This document shows, one piece after another, positions 16,501 to 25,136 of a DNA stretch of 35,362 nucleotides. Origin of the DNA: Hassallia byssoidea VB512170 (lineage in GTDB: Bacteria > Cyanobacteriota > Cyanobacteriia > Cyanobacteriales > Nostocaceae). Position 1 is the first letter of the stretch; each line of letters opens with the position of its first letter. The notes under the pieces were generated by a model. That model was given only the letters and a program-made list of their open reading frames with translations. It was not told where the DNA came from and searched no databases. Location of the stretch: contig NZ_JTCM02000027.1 in assembly GCF_000817785.2 (NCBI RefSeq), positions 1-35,362 of the forward strand, given 5' to 3'. The translations under genes and the position numbers were made by a program.

Positions 16501-19083
16501 CTTGCTAAAATGACTACTTTGTGTATGCAGTATGGTAACAGCGATATGTCCCCCTTTGGCTATGTCGGCTATGGCTTAATTGCCAATGCGATGCTAAAAA
16601 ACTCTGCGATCGCTTATCAGTTTGGAGAAATGGCAGTGCAGCTTTGCGAACAGTTTGATAATGCAGATGTCCGGGGAATGACTAATTTTCTCTTTGCTGC
16701 CGATGTGCATAGCTGGAGTCGTCCAATTAGAGAAGCGGATACATACTACGACAACGCCTACAAGTATGGCATGGAAGCAGGGAACTGGCTGACCGTTGGC
16801 TTTACGATGATGCAAAGTGGTTCCGATCGCCTCACCTATGGTAAAAATCTCGATGAACTATATGCGATCGCCCAAGCGAATGCAGATTTTCTCCGTAACA
16901 TCAAAAGTTTAGAGAATTTAGATGCTTTAATAGTCGGAGTTATTCAACCAATTCGCAATCTTCTTGGTTTAACAAAAACCCCCTTCAGCTTTGATGACGA
17001 GAGTTTCAGTGAAGCTGAGTATTTACAAAAATATAGCAATACCCCTTATCATCTGGCTTGGTTATATTCTGTCAAAATTCGTCATGCTTATTTATTTGAC
17101 CACAAAGCCGCATACCCAGATTTAATTCTTCAACTGAGCATAATTGAAAACACCATTTCCAGTCATGCCAAAGTCCCTTCTAGCGTGTTTTATGTAGCAT
17201 TAATGCACCTGTCTCTAGCTGAAATTGCTAGCGACGAGCAACAGCGTCAGTTCCATTGGCAAGCGCTCATTCCTTTAGAGGAACGCTTAAACAGTTGGGC
17301 ACGGACCTGTCCGGAAAATATTCTCCACAAGTGTCTGCTAATACAAGCAGAAAAAGCACGGCTAAACGGACAAAAAGCAGAGGCACTCGATTTTTACGAA
17401 CAAGCCATTGCTCAAGCTCAACGTCAAGGTTATGGCTATGAAGAAGCGATCGCTAACGAACTTGCAGCTAAATTCTACCTCGACTGGGGCAAAGAAAAAG
17501 TCGCCGCAGATTATATACATGAAGCCTACTATTGCTATACCCGCTGGGGCGCAAAAGCCAAAACCTCGGACTTAGAAAAACGCTATCCCCAACTTCTCAA
17601 ACTTATTCTAGAACAGCAACGACTTACCCTCAAACACGACGAAACTATTAGCTTTCGTGGCACTTCCTCATCTACTTGCACGAATAGCACTTGCAGCACC
17701 AGTCTTTTCGATGTTCTGGATTTTACAAGCGTACTAAAAGCCGCTCAAGCTATCTCCAGTTCTCTAGAATTAGATCAACTCATTGCCAGCCTCACCCGCA
17801 TTATCCTCGAAAACTCCGGCGCGAAAAAAGCTGTACTGCTGCTTCCCCAAGAAAATACTTGGCAAGTTAGAGCAATTACCTTGATTGAGCATGAGGAAAT
17901 ACAAACTATCCTCGAACCACAATCACTCTTCAATTGTCAAGATATTCCCGTAAAAATTATCAATTACGTCAAAAATACCCAACAAACAGTTGTGATAGAT
18001 AATTGCAAAACAGATATCCCTGGTTTAATTGGGGAATATATGCTCGAACATCAACCCCAAAGTGTGTGTTGTACTCCGATTATTAATCAAGGGCATTTAG
18101 TAGGGATTCTGTATTTAGAAAATCAACTGACTCAAGGGGTATTTACTCGCGATCGCCTCAGCGTAATTAACTTATTGTCTTCTCAAGCCGCAATATCTCT
18201 AGAAAACGCTCGACTGTATCAACAAGCGCAACAAGCATTACAAGACTTACAACAAGCCCAATTACAAATCGTCCAAAGTGAGAAAATGTCTGCACTAGGT
18301 AATTTAGTTGCTGGGGTAGCCCATGAAATGAATAATCCTTTAGGCTTTATTGCTGCCAGTCTCAAACAAGCTAAACCCAGCCTTGCGGATATTGTTGAAC
18401 ATTTGAAACTATATCAACAAAGTTTACCCAATCCAGGTGATGAAATTATCGACCATGCGGTCGAAATTGACTTGGATTATAGCTTAGAAGACTTACCCAA
18501 GATAATTGATTCAATGGTGATGGCGTGCGATCGCCTCCGCAACATTAGCACCAGTCTCCGCACTTTCTCCCGCGCTGATAAAGATTATAAAGTGCCATTT
18601 AACATCCACGAAGGTATCGACAGCACGATTTTAATTCTCAAACATCGCCTGAAAGCTAACGAACAACGTCCCGCAATTGAAGTGATAACTGAATATGGTA
18701 ATTTGCCCAAGATTGAATGTTTTCCTGGACAATTGAATCAGGTATTTATGAATATTATGGCAAATGCTATTGATGCGTTAGAGGAATCAAATACTGGGCG
18801 GACTTTTGAGGAAATTCAAGTTAATCCCAACCGAATTACAATTACAACTTCAGTGGAAAATGAAGGCGTGAAAATTAGCATTGCTGATAACGGTCAGGGG
18901 ATGACTGAATCAGTCAAACAAAAGATTTTTGACCACTTATTTACTACTAAAGCTGTCGGGAAAGGTACGGGATTGGGGCTGGCGATCGCAAAGTCTATCG
19001 TCGAAGAAACCCACGGCGGAAAATTGAGTTTTAACTCTGTTCTCGGTCAAGGTACAGAATTTTTGATTGATATTCCGGTGTAA
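13561..19083 (+). CDS. Giant hybrid Ser/Thr kinase - AAA/STAND-like ATPase - GAF - histidine kinase
   Basis: The 1840-residue protein has the cyanobacterial trifunctional architecture. Residues about 8-300 form a Ser/Thr kinase with catalytic loop HKDIKPSNIL and KLIDFS in place of DFG, both usual in this subfamily. A PknK-type ATPase with Walker A GFSGIGKT (378-385) and Walker B VMFLDDLQWAD follows. A long helical/TPR-like region runs to about 1390, then a GAF domain (about 1400-1545), a coiled coil and a histidine kinase core with phospho-His 1588 in GVAHEMNNP, N box NQVFMNIMANAIDAL, DNGQGM and GTGLGLAIAKS. No membrane helix is obvious, so it should be cytoplasmic. Two repeat insertions lie inside the kinase domain: EWGVGSGEWGVGG at residues 97-109 and about 40 residues near 241-281. 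Both keep frame. It heads a signalling cluster with the next three genes; inputs are unknown. Confidence 0.92.
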   Translation: MANIRVSIPGYQVSEELYNGSRTVVYRGYRETDFLPVVIKLLKNPYPSFSELVQFRNQYTIAKNLNSPLIIQTYSLEPYQNGYMLVMEDFGGISLKEWGVGSGEWGVGGTLESLMEFLQIAIALSNTLDILYRSRIIHKDIKPSNILINPLTKQVKLIDFSIASLLPRETQTLISPNVLEGTLAYISPEQTGRMNRGIDYRTDFYSLGVTLYELLTGELPFTSNDPMELVHCHIAKLPPSLREVKSQKSKGASVLGRQRRGRVSRLEATVVGSADLKQLAFKSEEIPQVLSDIVRKLMAKNAEDRYQSAFGLKFDLETCLYQLKETGIIESFPIAQRDVCDRFIIPDKLYGRETEVEILLQAFERVSQGATQMMLVAGFSGIGKTAVVNVVHKPIVKQRGYFIKGKYDQFQRNIPLSAFVQAFRDLIGQLLTENDAQIQQWKSKILSAVGENGQVIIEVIPELSRIIGIQPPVLELSGTAAENRFNLLFQKFTQVFTSLEHPLVMFLDDLQWADSASLKLMQLLMADTNHLLLIGAYRDNEIKPAHPLMLTLSDIQKTATTINTITLAPLSQRQVNQLVADTLKSTENLALPLSQLVSHKTQGNPFFATQFLKALHQDGLIEFNFSSGCWQCDITQINQRSLTNDVVEFMALQLQKLPESTQGVLKLAACIGNQFDLETLAIVSKQSKIETAACLWSALQDDLILPQSEVYKFFVGSENQAVTQENSEIIGYKFLHDRVQQAAYSLIPEAQKQKTHLRIGQLLLQELSQQEQQERIFDLVNQLNLGQAAIAIDEQKKQLAGLNLQAGQKAKLSAAYQASQSYYTTGIDLLPATAWQTDYELMYSLHRYGSEAAYLCGNFDQAEVLYGEALSHAQTPLDKAVIYRVQMTQYQLQGRNAEAIAIQRQSLQLLGWEMPAQELIQQSLDEEIAIVNRFLEQQTVESILNFPKMSDANIAEMLRILQILFYAAWLDGQSTLALLALAKMTTLCMQYGNSDMSPFGYVGYGLIANAMLKNSAIAYQFGEMAVQLCEQFDNADVRGMTNFLFAADVHSWSRPIREADTYYDNAYKYGMEAGNWLTVGFTMMQSGSDRLTYGKNLDELYAIAQANADFLRNIKSLENLDALIVGVIQPIRNLLGLTKTPFSFDDESFSEAEYLQKYSNTPYHLAWLYSVKIRHAYLFDHKAAYPDLILQLSIIENTISSHAKVPSSVFYVALMHLSLAEIASDEQQRQFHWQALIPLEERLNSWARTCPENILHKCLLIQAEKARLNGQKAEALDFYEQAIAQAQRQGYGYEEAIANELAAKFYLDWGKEKVAADYIHEAYYCYTRWGAKAKTSDLEKRYPQLLKLILEQQRLTLKHDETISFRGTSSSTCTNSTCSTSLFDVLDFTSVLKAAQAISSSLELDQLIASLTRIILENSGAKKAVLLLPQENTWQVRAITLIEHEEIQTILEPQSLFNCQDIPVKIINYVKNTQQTVVIDNCKTDIPGLIGEYMLEHQPQSVCCTPIINQGHLVGILYLENQLTQGVFTRDRLSVINLLSSQAAISLENARLYQQAQQALQDLQQAQLQIVQSEKMSALGNLVAGVAHEMNNPLGFIAASLKQAKPSLADIVEHLKLYQQSLPNPGDEIIDHAVEIDLDYSLEDLPKIIDSMVMACDRLRNISTSLRTFSRADKDYKVPFNIHEGIDSTILILKHRLKANEQRPAIEVITEYGNLPKIECFPGQLNQVFMNIMANAIDALEESNTGRTFEEIQVNPNRITITTSVENEGVKISIADNGQGMTESVKQKIFDHLFTTKAVGKGTGLGLAIAKSIVEETHGGKLSFNSVLGQGTEFLIDIPV
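13852..13886. repeat. Heptanucleotide array GGGGAGT inside the kinase gene
   Basis: Four to five copies of ggggagt encode a Gly/Trp/Val/Ser stretch at residues about 98-109, between the adenine-pocket hinge and the next helix of the kinase domain. This surface loop tolerates insertion. Comparable GGGAATG-type arrays occur between genes at 29220-29300. Confidence 0.8.
14288..14404. repeat. Dispersed repeat inserted in frame in the kinase gene
   Basis: It starts with gtcaaaa heptamers (14290-14310) like those at 5680-5719, then a GC-rich core beginning gagccagtg and containing cagcgccgtgggcgggtttc (14332-14351), related to the core at 11671-11700. It encodes an odd Lys/Arg/Gly segment between normal kinase subdomains X and XI. 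Confidence 0.75.
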
Positions 19084-19157
19084 ATTTTTGTAATTGTTTA
19101 TTAATAACTTCATTTATCTGGGAAAACTAAATCTGTAAATTGTGAGGATTCAGCAGT

Positions 19158-20030
19158 ATGGTTACTCCTGGCATGAAACGGCTCAAGTATTGGCTCGTGC
19201 TGCTAACGGCGTTATGGTTCAGCATCGCGGCGACCGGCTGTAAATTCTTTTCTGCCAATACTCCAACTGCTTTATCACCTCAACCGACACAAAGAACTTC
19301 CCAGGCTACAGCTTCCGCTCAACGCTTTGACGGTGTAACAATTAACGTCATCACCCAAGATGAAACCGTTCATACAGGTACTAAGAAATGGATTGCTGGG
19401 TTTGAAGCCTTGACTGGAGCGAAGGTCAATCTGACGGGCGTCTTGTTTAAAAATTTATACAACATACTGCAAAAGAACTGGTCTAGCAGTGCTTCAAAGT
19501 ACGATATGGCAATTGTTTTACCTTCATGGCTGATTGACTTTATCGATGCTGAGTTTGTGGAAGATTTAACGGCGCGAGTCAAGTCTGATGCAGCCATACA
19601 GTGGGAAGATATTGCACCGATCTTTCGGAATTTTAGTGCGACTTATAAAGGACGCATCTACAGTATTCCGTTGGATGGGGACTATCACATGGTTTATTAC
19701 CGTACTGATTTGTTAAAACAAGCGGGGTTAACGCCTCCTACAACCTGGGATGAGTATCTGGCGATCGCCAAACGGTTTCACGGCAAAGACTTGAATGGTG
19801 ACGGTGAAATGGACTATGGCTCTTGTATTTCTAAGGGCGCTCCTGATAATAACACAAGCCTGTTGATATCCATTGCCACTCCTTTTTTGCAATCTCAGGG
19901 AACCGTACAAGGGGCATTTTTTGACCCAGACACAATGAAGCCTCTGGTGAACAATCTCGCCTTTGCCAAAGCATTGGATATTTATAAACAATTGACAGCC
20001 TTGTTCTTAGTTGTTCGTGCAGCATCATAG
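19158..20030 (+). pseudogene. Truncated sugar-type ABC solute-binding lipoprotein
   Basis: A 290-residue N-terminal part of an extracellular solute-binding protein of family 1 (MalE/UgpB-like). It begins with a lipoprotein signal: Lys/Arg, a hydrophobic core and lipobox AATGC. The binding domain includes NVITQDETVHTGTKKWI, YSIPLDGDYHMVYYRTDLL and PTTWDEYLAIAKRFHGKDLN. Homologues are usually over 400 residues; homology stops at YKQLTA, where the hairpin at 19991-20055 begins, and the last ~10 residues and the stop come from that element. The second lobe of the fold is missing, so ligand binding is unlikely. It lies between two sensor kinases with no permease genes, so it was probably a ligand sensor for the next kinase. 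Confidence 0.8.
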
Positions 20031-20055
20031 ACAGTCTGTGTAGAAGGCTGTCAAT
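19991..20055. repeat. 12-bp inverted-repeat hairpin element at the truncation point
   Basis: The arms attgacagcctt (19991-20002) and aaggctgtcaat (20044-20055) are perfectly complementary around a 41-nt loop. The inner nine bases are identical to those of the element at 2-78. The position coincides with the loss of homology in the binding-protein gene, pointing to insertion with deletion or to a residual IS footprint. Confidence 0.6.
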
Positions 20056-20153
20056 GAGTGTCCACGTTCATTCCAAGGGCAAAAATGACCTTGGGTGTGA
20101 CGCGCAATGCACGCCCATCTCAGTAGCTTAGGACTGTAAAACGAGCCACATCA

Positions 20154-22448
20154 ATGCAAAATTGGAACCTCAGCACAAAAATTATTGCTTCTTATTCAGT
20201 ACTAATCGCGGTGATGGCTGGGACATTGGCTTCGGGGATGTACTGGCAGTTGTACTCTAGTCAACGGCAGGCAATCCGTAATCGTCTTTTGGCGATTGTC
20301 AGTCTGGCAGTTCCACAAATCGACAGCGATTATCACGGATTGATTGTCAAACAAGGCGATCGCACCTCAGCGTTTTACAAAATTAATCAAGATAGACTTG
20401 TAGCCATTCAAGCCACCAGTCAAGATATCAAGCGTATTTATACGGTACGCCAGCAACCCAATAAAAAGTTTGTCTATGTCTTAAACTACGACCCTTCCGA
20501 TCAAGGCAAAAGTGTATTGATTGGCATGGATTACATCAAGCTATTAGATGATTTGGAGGCAGCCGTTGCCCGCAATGCACCGTTTGTTTAGCAGGAATTT
20601 CACCAAACTGCAAATGGCGAAACTCTTCTCTACGGCTATGCCCCAATTATCAATCCCCAGAGTCGGGTTAATGGATTCTTGGTGGTTGAACTGGACGCAA
20701 GTTCTGTAGTGAAAAAGGAAATTTGGGCTGCCGGATTTGCGATGGTGACTTTTTTCGCGGTGTTGTTACTGACCCTAGTTGTAGTGCGTTGGCTGTCGCG
20801 ATCGCTTGTCGTGCGACCTGTCTTACAACTCAATAGTGCCGCCAAACAATTGGCAACGGGGAACTGGAATGCTACTCTACCGAGCGATCGCACCGATGAA
20901 CTTGGAGAACTTTCCGCATCCTTTAATAGCATGGCAAGTCAGTTGCAAACCTCTTTTGCCACCTTAGAACAAAAGGTAGAAGAACGAACGCTAGAACTAG
21001 CAGAAGCAAAAGAGAAAGCCGATACTGCAAACCAAGCCAAGAGCGAGTTTCTCGCTAACATGAGCCATGAACTGCGGACACCGCTCAATGGCATCCTTGG
21101 GTATGCCCAAATTCTCCAAAACGGCGAACCCTTAACAGAACGAGGTAAAAAAGGTATAGATATCATCTCTGGGTGCGGCAATCATTTGCTCAATCTGATC
21201 AATGATGTGCTTGACCTGGCTAAAATCGAAGCCCGCAAATTGGAATTATATCCTGGCGATGTTTATTTCCCAGCGTTTATCGAAGGTATTGCGGAGATGA
21301 TGCGTGTTCGCGCTAGCCAAAAAGGAATTCCCTTCACCTATGAACCTGATTTAGATTTACCCACTGGGATTACAGTTGATGAAAAACGCTTGCGCCAAGT
21401 ATTGATTAATTTGTTGGGCAATGCTATTAAGTTTACTGAGCAAGGTGGAGTTACGTTTCGCGTTAAAATTCATAAACTGGAAACTGCAACCTATCAAATT
21501 CGCTTTGAGGTGGAAGATACAGGGGTCGGTATATTGCCAACCGGACTCAAGAAAATTTTCCAACCCTTTGAGCAAGTAGGTGATGTAAAAAAACAAGCAG
21601 AAGGCACTGGACTAGGATTAGCAATCAGTCAGCAAATCGTTAGCCTTATGGGTAGCACCATCAACGTGGAAAGCCAGATTGGAAAAGGTAGCACCTTTTG
21701 GTTTGTGGTTGAACTAACAGAAGCCAAAGAATGGGCAACAAGTCTGCGTACAACCAAGCAAGGTAAGATTGTCGGATTTGAAGGCAGCCAGCGCCGGGTT
21801 TTGGTAGTGGATGACCGTTGGGAGAATCGGTCAGTTGTTGTCAGTTTACTGGAACCTTTGGGTTTTGCAGTGATTGATGCTTGCAATGGTCGAGAAGGAT
21901 TGGCAAAGGCAAACCAAATGTGTCCCGATCTGATTATTACAGATTTGAGGATGCCAGAGATGGATGGCTACGAGATGCTGCGACAGTTACGACAGATTCC
22001 TGAGTTGAAGGATATTCCCGCGATCGCCTCTTCAGCTAATGTGTTTGAAAGTAACCAGAATCAGAGTATTGCCGCAGGAGCTGATGCTTTTTTGCCCAAG
22101 CCTGTAGATGCCCTAGCGTTGCTGAAGTTGGTAGAGAAATACCTAAATCTGGAATGGATTTATCAAGAAAATTCTCTTGCTTTTGAGTTAATGACAGTTA
22201 ACTTACAGGAGGAGTCTTCATCCACCCCAGAAGAGATCGTTCCCCCAACCGATGAGATTTTGTCGCAGTTACACACATTGGCGTTGCAGGGACGCTTGAT
22301 GGCGATAGAGCAACAGCTAAAAACCTTGGAAAAAGCAGATGAGAAGTATCAGCCGTTTATTCAACAAGTGCGTCAATATGCAGATAATTTCCAGACTGAA
22401 AAGATCCGAACATTCATTGAACAGTATCTCGCTAATGCTAAAAGCTAA
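20154..22448 (+). pseudogene. Hybrid sensor histidine kinase interrupted by an in-frame TAG
   Basis: One 764-codon frame broken by TAG at 20589-20591. The segments before (ending ARNAPFV) and after (QEFHQTANGETLLYGYAP) join without gap or overlap as one extracellular sensor. Order: TM1 (about 8-30), outer sensor region, TM2 (about 185-210), HAMP, HisKA with [10 protein letters not shown] (H305 of the joined frame), HATPase with INLLGNAIKFTEQGG and GTGLGLAISQQIV, then a receiver with TDLRMPEMDG (D597) and KP pair. The only in-frame start soon after the TAG is a TTG at 20679 inside the sensor, so the second part alone would lack TM1. A C-to-T change (CAG to TAG) would explain the break. It follows the truncated binding protein. 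Read-through, suppression or sequencing error remain possible. Confidence 0.82.
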
Positions 22449-22500
22449 TCCACCGATGTTAGTTTGAGCAATCTTTTATCATCTCATCACCATTTACCTC

Positions 22501-24310
22501 ATGACAAGCCTATCTGAAAATTCCATTACATTTAATAATTGCGTTACAACCCTATCTGAAAATAGCATTATTCTTATTGTGGATGATGTGCCAAATAATT
22601 TGAAGGTGCTTTCGGACACGTTAGCCAATGCTAATTTTGAAGTGGCGATCGCTACGAGTGGTGAAGGTGCGCTTCAACAATTGCAACATACTCCGGTGTC
22701 ATTAATTTTACTGGATGTGATGATGCCGGGGATGAATGGCTTTGAAACCTGTCAACAAATCAAAGCGAATCCGACAACCAGAGATATTCCGATTATCTTT
22801 GTCACAGCCTTGACTGATGCGGTGAACAAAGTTACAGGCTTTGAACTCGGAGGTGTTGACTACATCACCAAACCATTTCAACAAAGTGAAGTTTTAGCGC
22901 GGGTGCGAACTCATCTTGCGATCCATCAATTGAGCCAATCCCTCGAAGCTAGAAATTTAGAACTGCAACAACTCAATGAACAATTAGAGCAACGAGTCGC
23001 AAAACGAACTCAAGAACTATTTACATCAGTTGAAGCCTTCAAGCAAACTCAACAATTATTGCGTCTGATGTTTGATACTGTCCCGCAGTGGGTGGCGTGG
23101 AAAAATCTAAATTCAGTCTATCTCGGTTGTAACCAGGGTTTTGCCAAGGTAGCAGGTTTAAGTTCGCCCGATGAAATTATTGGTAAAAACGACTATGATT
23201 TGCCCTGGAGCCAAGAAGAAGCAGACTGGTATCGCAGGTGCGATCGCACCTGCGATTGAGTCTGGTCAAGCAGAACTCCATATTATTGAGCAATTGCGAC
23301 GGGCGGATGGTCAGCAAATTTGGTTGGATACAAACAAGATACCTCTACGCGATGCCAACGGGAATATATTCGGCATTTTATTAGTGACAGAAGACATTAC
23401 GGAACGTCAGCTAGCACAAGAGCAACTCAAACAACAAAAACAAAATCTAGAACAAGCACTGGTAGAACTTCAGCGCACCCAAATGCAACTAGTGCAGAGT
23501 GAAAAAATGTCAGCGTTGGGCAACCTCGTTGCAGGTGTGGCACACGAAATTAATAACCCTATCGGCTTCCTGGGGGGCAATATTCAACCCGCTTTAGATT
23601 ACATCAAAGATGTGTTTGGCTTAATTGATTTGTATCAACAGGAATATTCTACTCCCAGTGCAGTGATTCAAGACGAAATCGAAGCAATTGACCTCGATTA
23701 CATCCGCGAAGACTTACCTAAGTTAGTGGGTTCTATGCGAGAGGGTGTGAAGAGAATTCAAGATATTAGTACTTCCTTACGAACTTTTTCCCGTGCTGAT
23801 AGCGATCGCCCCGTTGCCTGTAACATTCATGATGGCATCGACAGCACCATTTTGATTCTCAAACATCGCCTTAAAGCTACGGAAACTCGCCCGGAAATTC
23901 AAGTTATCAAAGAGTATAGTCAGTTACCATTAATAGAATGCTTCGCCGGACAGTTGAATCAGGTATTTATGAATATTCTGGCAAATGCGATTGATGCACT
24001 GGATGAATCAAATATTGGACGCAGTTTTGAAGAGATTAAAACCAAACCTAATTGCATCACAATTAGTACCAAAATTAGCGATAACAAGCAACAAGTAATT
24101 ATTAGTATTAAAGATAACGGTAAGGGAATAGCAGAGTCAGTCCAACAAAAGGTTTTTGACCATTTATTTACTACGAAAGCTGTTGGTCAAGGAACGGGAT
24201 TAGGACTGGCGATCGCAAAGTCTATTGTGGTAGAAAAACATGGCGGGGCGATCGCTGTGGAATCTGCGATCAACAAAGGCACAACATTTGTGATTTCACT
24301 GCCCAAATAA
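22501..24310 (+). pseudogene. Response regulator - PAS - histidine kinase with a frameshift
   Basis: Two overlapping frames form one protein. Frame 1 (22501-23259) has a receiver domain with IILIVDDVPNN and phospho-acceptor D72 in LLDVMMPGMNG, a coiled coil, and the first part of a PAS domain ending WYRRCDR. Frame 2 (usable from about 23250) continues with IESGQAELHIIEQLRRADG, the rest of PAS, a coiled coil, HisKA with phospho-His at 23543-23545 (GVAHEINNP), and HATPase with NQVFMNILANAIDAL and GTGLGLAIAKS. The total of 1810 bases is one more than a multiple of three, so one extra base fits. The break lies in a 26-bp palindrome (23231-23256). The kinase core closely resembles that of the 1840-aa protein upstream. 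The C-terminal half has no good start and is probably not made. Confidence 0.85.
23231..23256. repeat. 26-bp perfect palindrome centred on HIP1 (GCGATCGC)
   Basis: The arm atcgcaggtgcga (23231-23243) is followed immediately by its exact complement (23244-23256), with HIP1 at the centre. It coincides with the frameshift in the kinase gene. Confidence 0.85.
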
Positions 24311-24317
24311 ATAGAAG

Positions 24318-25055
24318 TTAAAAACTATCTGGGTCGATACCTCGCTGTTTGAGCCGATTTCGCAAGTCTTGTAAGGCTTGTTGTGCCTGTTGTGCTTGTT
24401 GTTGTGCCTGTTGTGCTTGTTGTTGTGCCTGTTCTATGCGTTCATCAGGGGTAGGGAAGCGATCGCCAGCTTGATCAAACCAAAATAACCAGTCTCGCTC
24501 CCAACCCTTGTAGATACCCAAATCTACCCCAATTCCCAATTGCAACTGGGGTATCCAAAACCTCTCCTGCGACTGCAAAATAAACTCATCGTCAACCCGC
24601 TGGTACACCTCAAAGAAAGCATGATTATCGCGCTGCCAGTAGTCTGGATTGTAGATGACGTAATACAACACCCCTAAATCCAGATATTTCTCCATTTTGA
24701 TATCGTATTCTCCACCATAAGTTTGAGAGACGATTTCCACAACCAAAATCGGTGGTGTCCAATTCTCTTCCCAAAGTACGTAACTGAGTCTTCCATTCGG
24801 CACTCGCCGTCGCCGTTCCACACCCAAGCTTAAAAAACCATCGGGTATGACGGGTTTCCGGGGTGCAGTCGGCAGGTAGTAGATGCCCATGTCTACACCA
24901 AAGAACCAATCTTGGCGATCGCCCCAAACAGCAGATAAAATAGCCAAGAGTAAATTAGGAATCAGGTTTTGCAGTTCGTTATCCACAGGCGTATCGTCAG
25001 AGTCGGGAAGTTCTGCCGCCGTTGGAAGCGGCGGTAGGACAATGGAATATTCCAT
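24318..25055 (-). CDS. Uma2-family (DUF820) restriction-endonuclease-like protein
   Basis: A 245-residue protein of the Uma2 family, PD-(D/E)XK-fold proteins that are greatly expanded in cyanobacteria. Visible are the N-terminal PPLPTAAELPDSDDTP, the central GVDMGIYYLPTAPRKPVIPD, PPILVVEIVSQTYGGEYDIK (with the E-x-V-S core preceding a lysine) and YLDLGVLYYVIYNPDYW. The C-terminal ~45 residues are a Gln/Ala heptad-like coiled coil (QAQQQAQQAQQ type) ending in NRLKQRGIDPDSF, the usual tail of the family. The biological role is unknown; many copies occur per genome and some may be mobile-element derived. The start at 25055 (MEYSIVLPPLP) is preferred because 15 residues upstream are unlike the family. 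It is divergent from polA with about 80 bp between. Confidence 0.88.
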   Translation of the reverse strand: MEYSIVLPPLPTAAELPDSDDTPVDNELQNLIPNLLLAILSAVWGDRQDWFFGVDMGIYYLPTAPRKPVIPDGFLSLGVERRRRVPNGRLSYVLWEENWTPPILVVEIVSQTYGGEYDIKMEKYLDLGVLYYVIYNPDYWQRDNHAFFEVYQRVDDEFILQSQERFWIPQLQLGIGVDLGIYKGWERDWLFWFDQAGDRFPTPDERIEQAQQQAQQAQQQAQQAQQALQDLRNRLKQRGIDPDSF

Positions 25056-25136
25056 AAAATTGATTTTCTCACAACAGATAAACCCATTGTAAAGGTACAT
25101 TGTGAGGCTTTTTTTGCTTCAAGCTAAAATAGGGCT

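Noticed and set aside
20679-22448. Separate shorter histidine kinase gene starting at 20679
   Set aside because: The start is a TTG inside the sensor domain and the preceding frame continues the same protein; a nonsense-interrupted gene explains it better.
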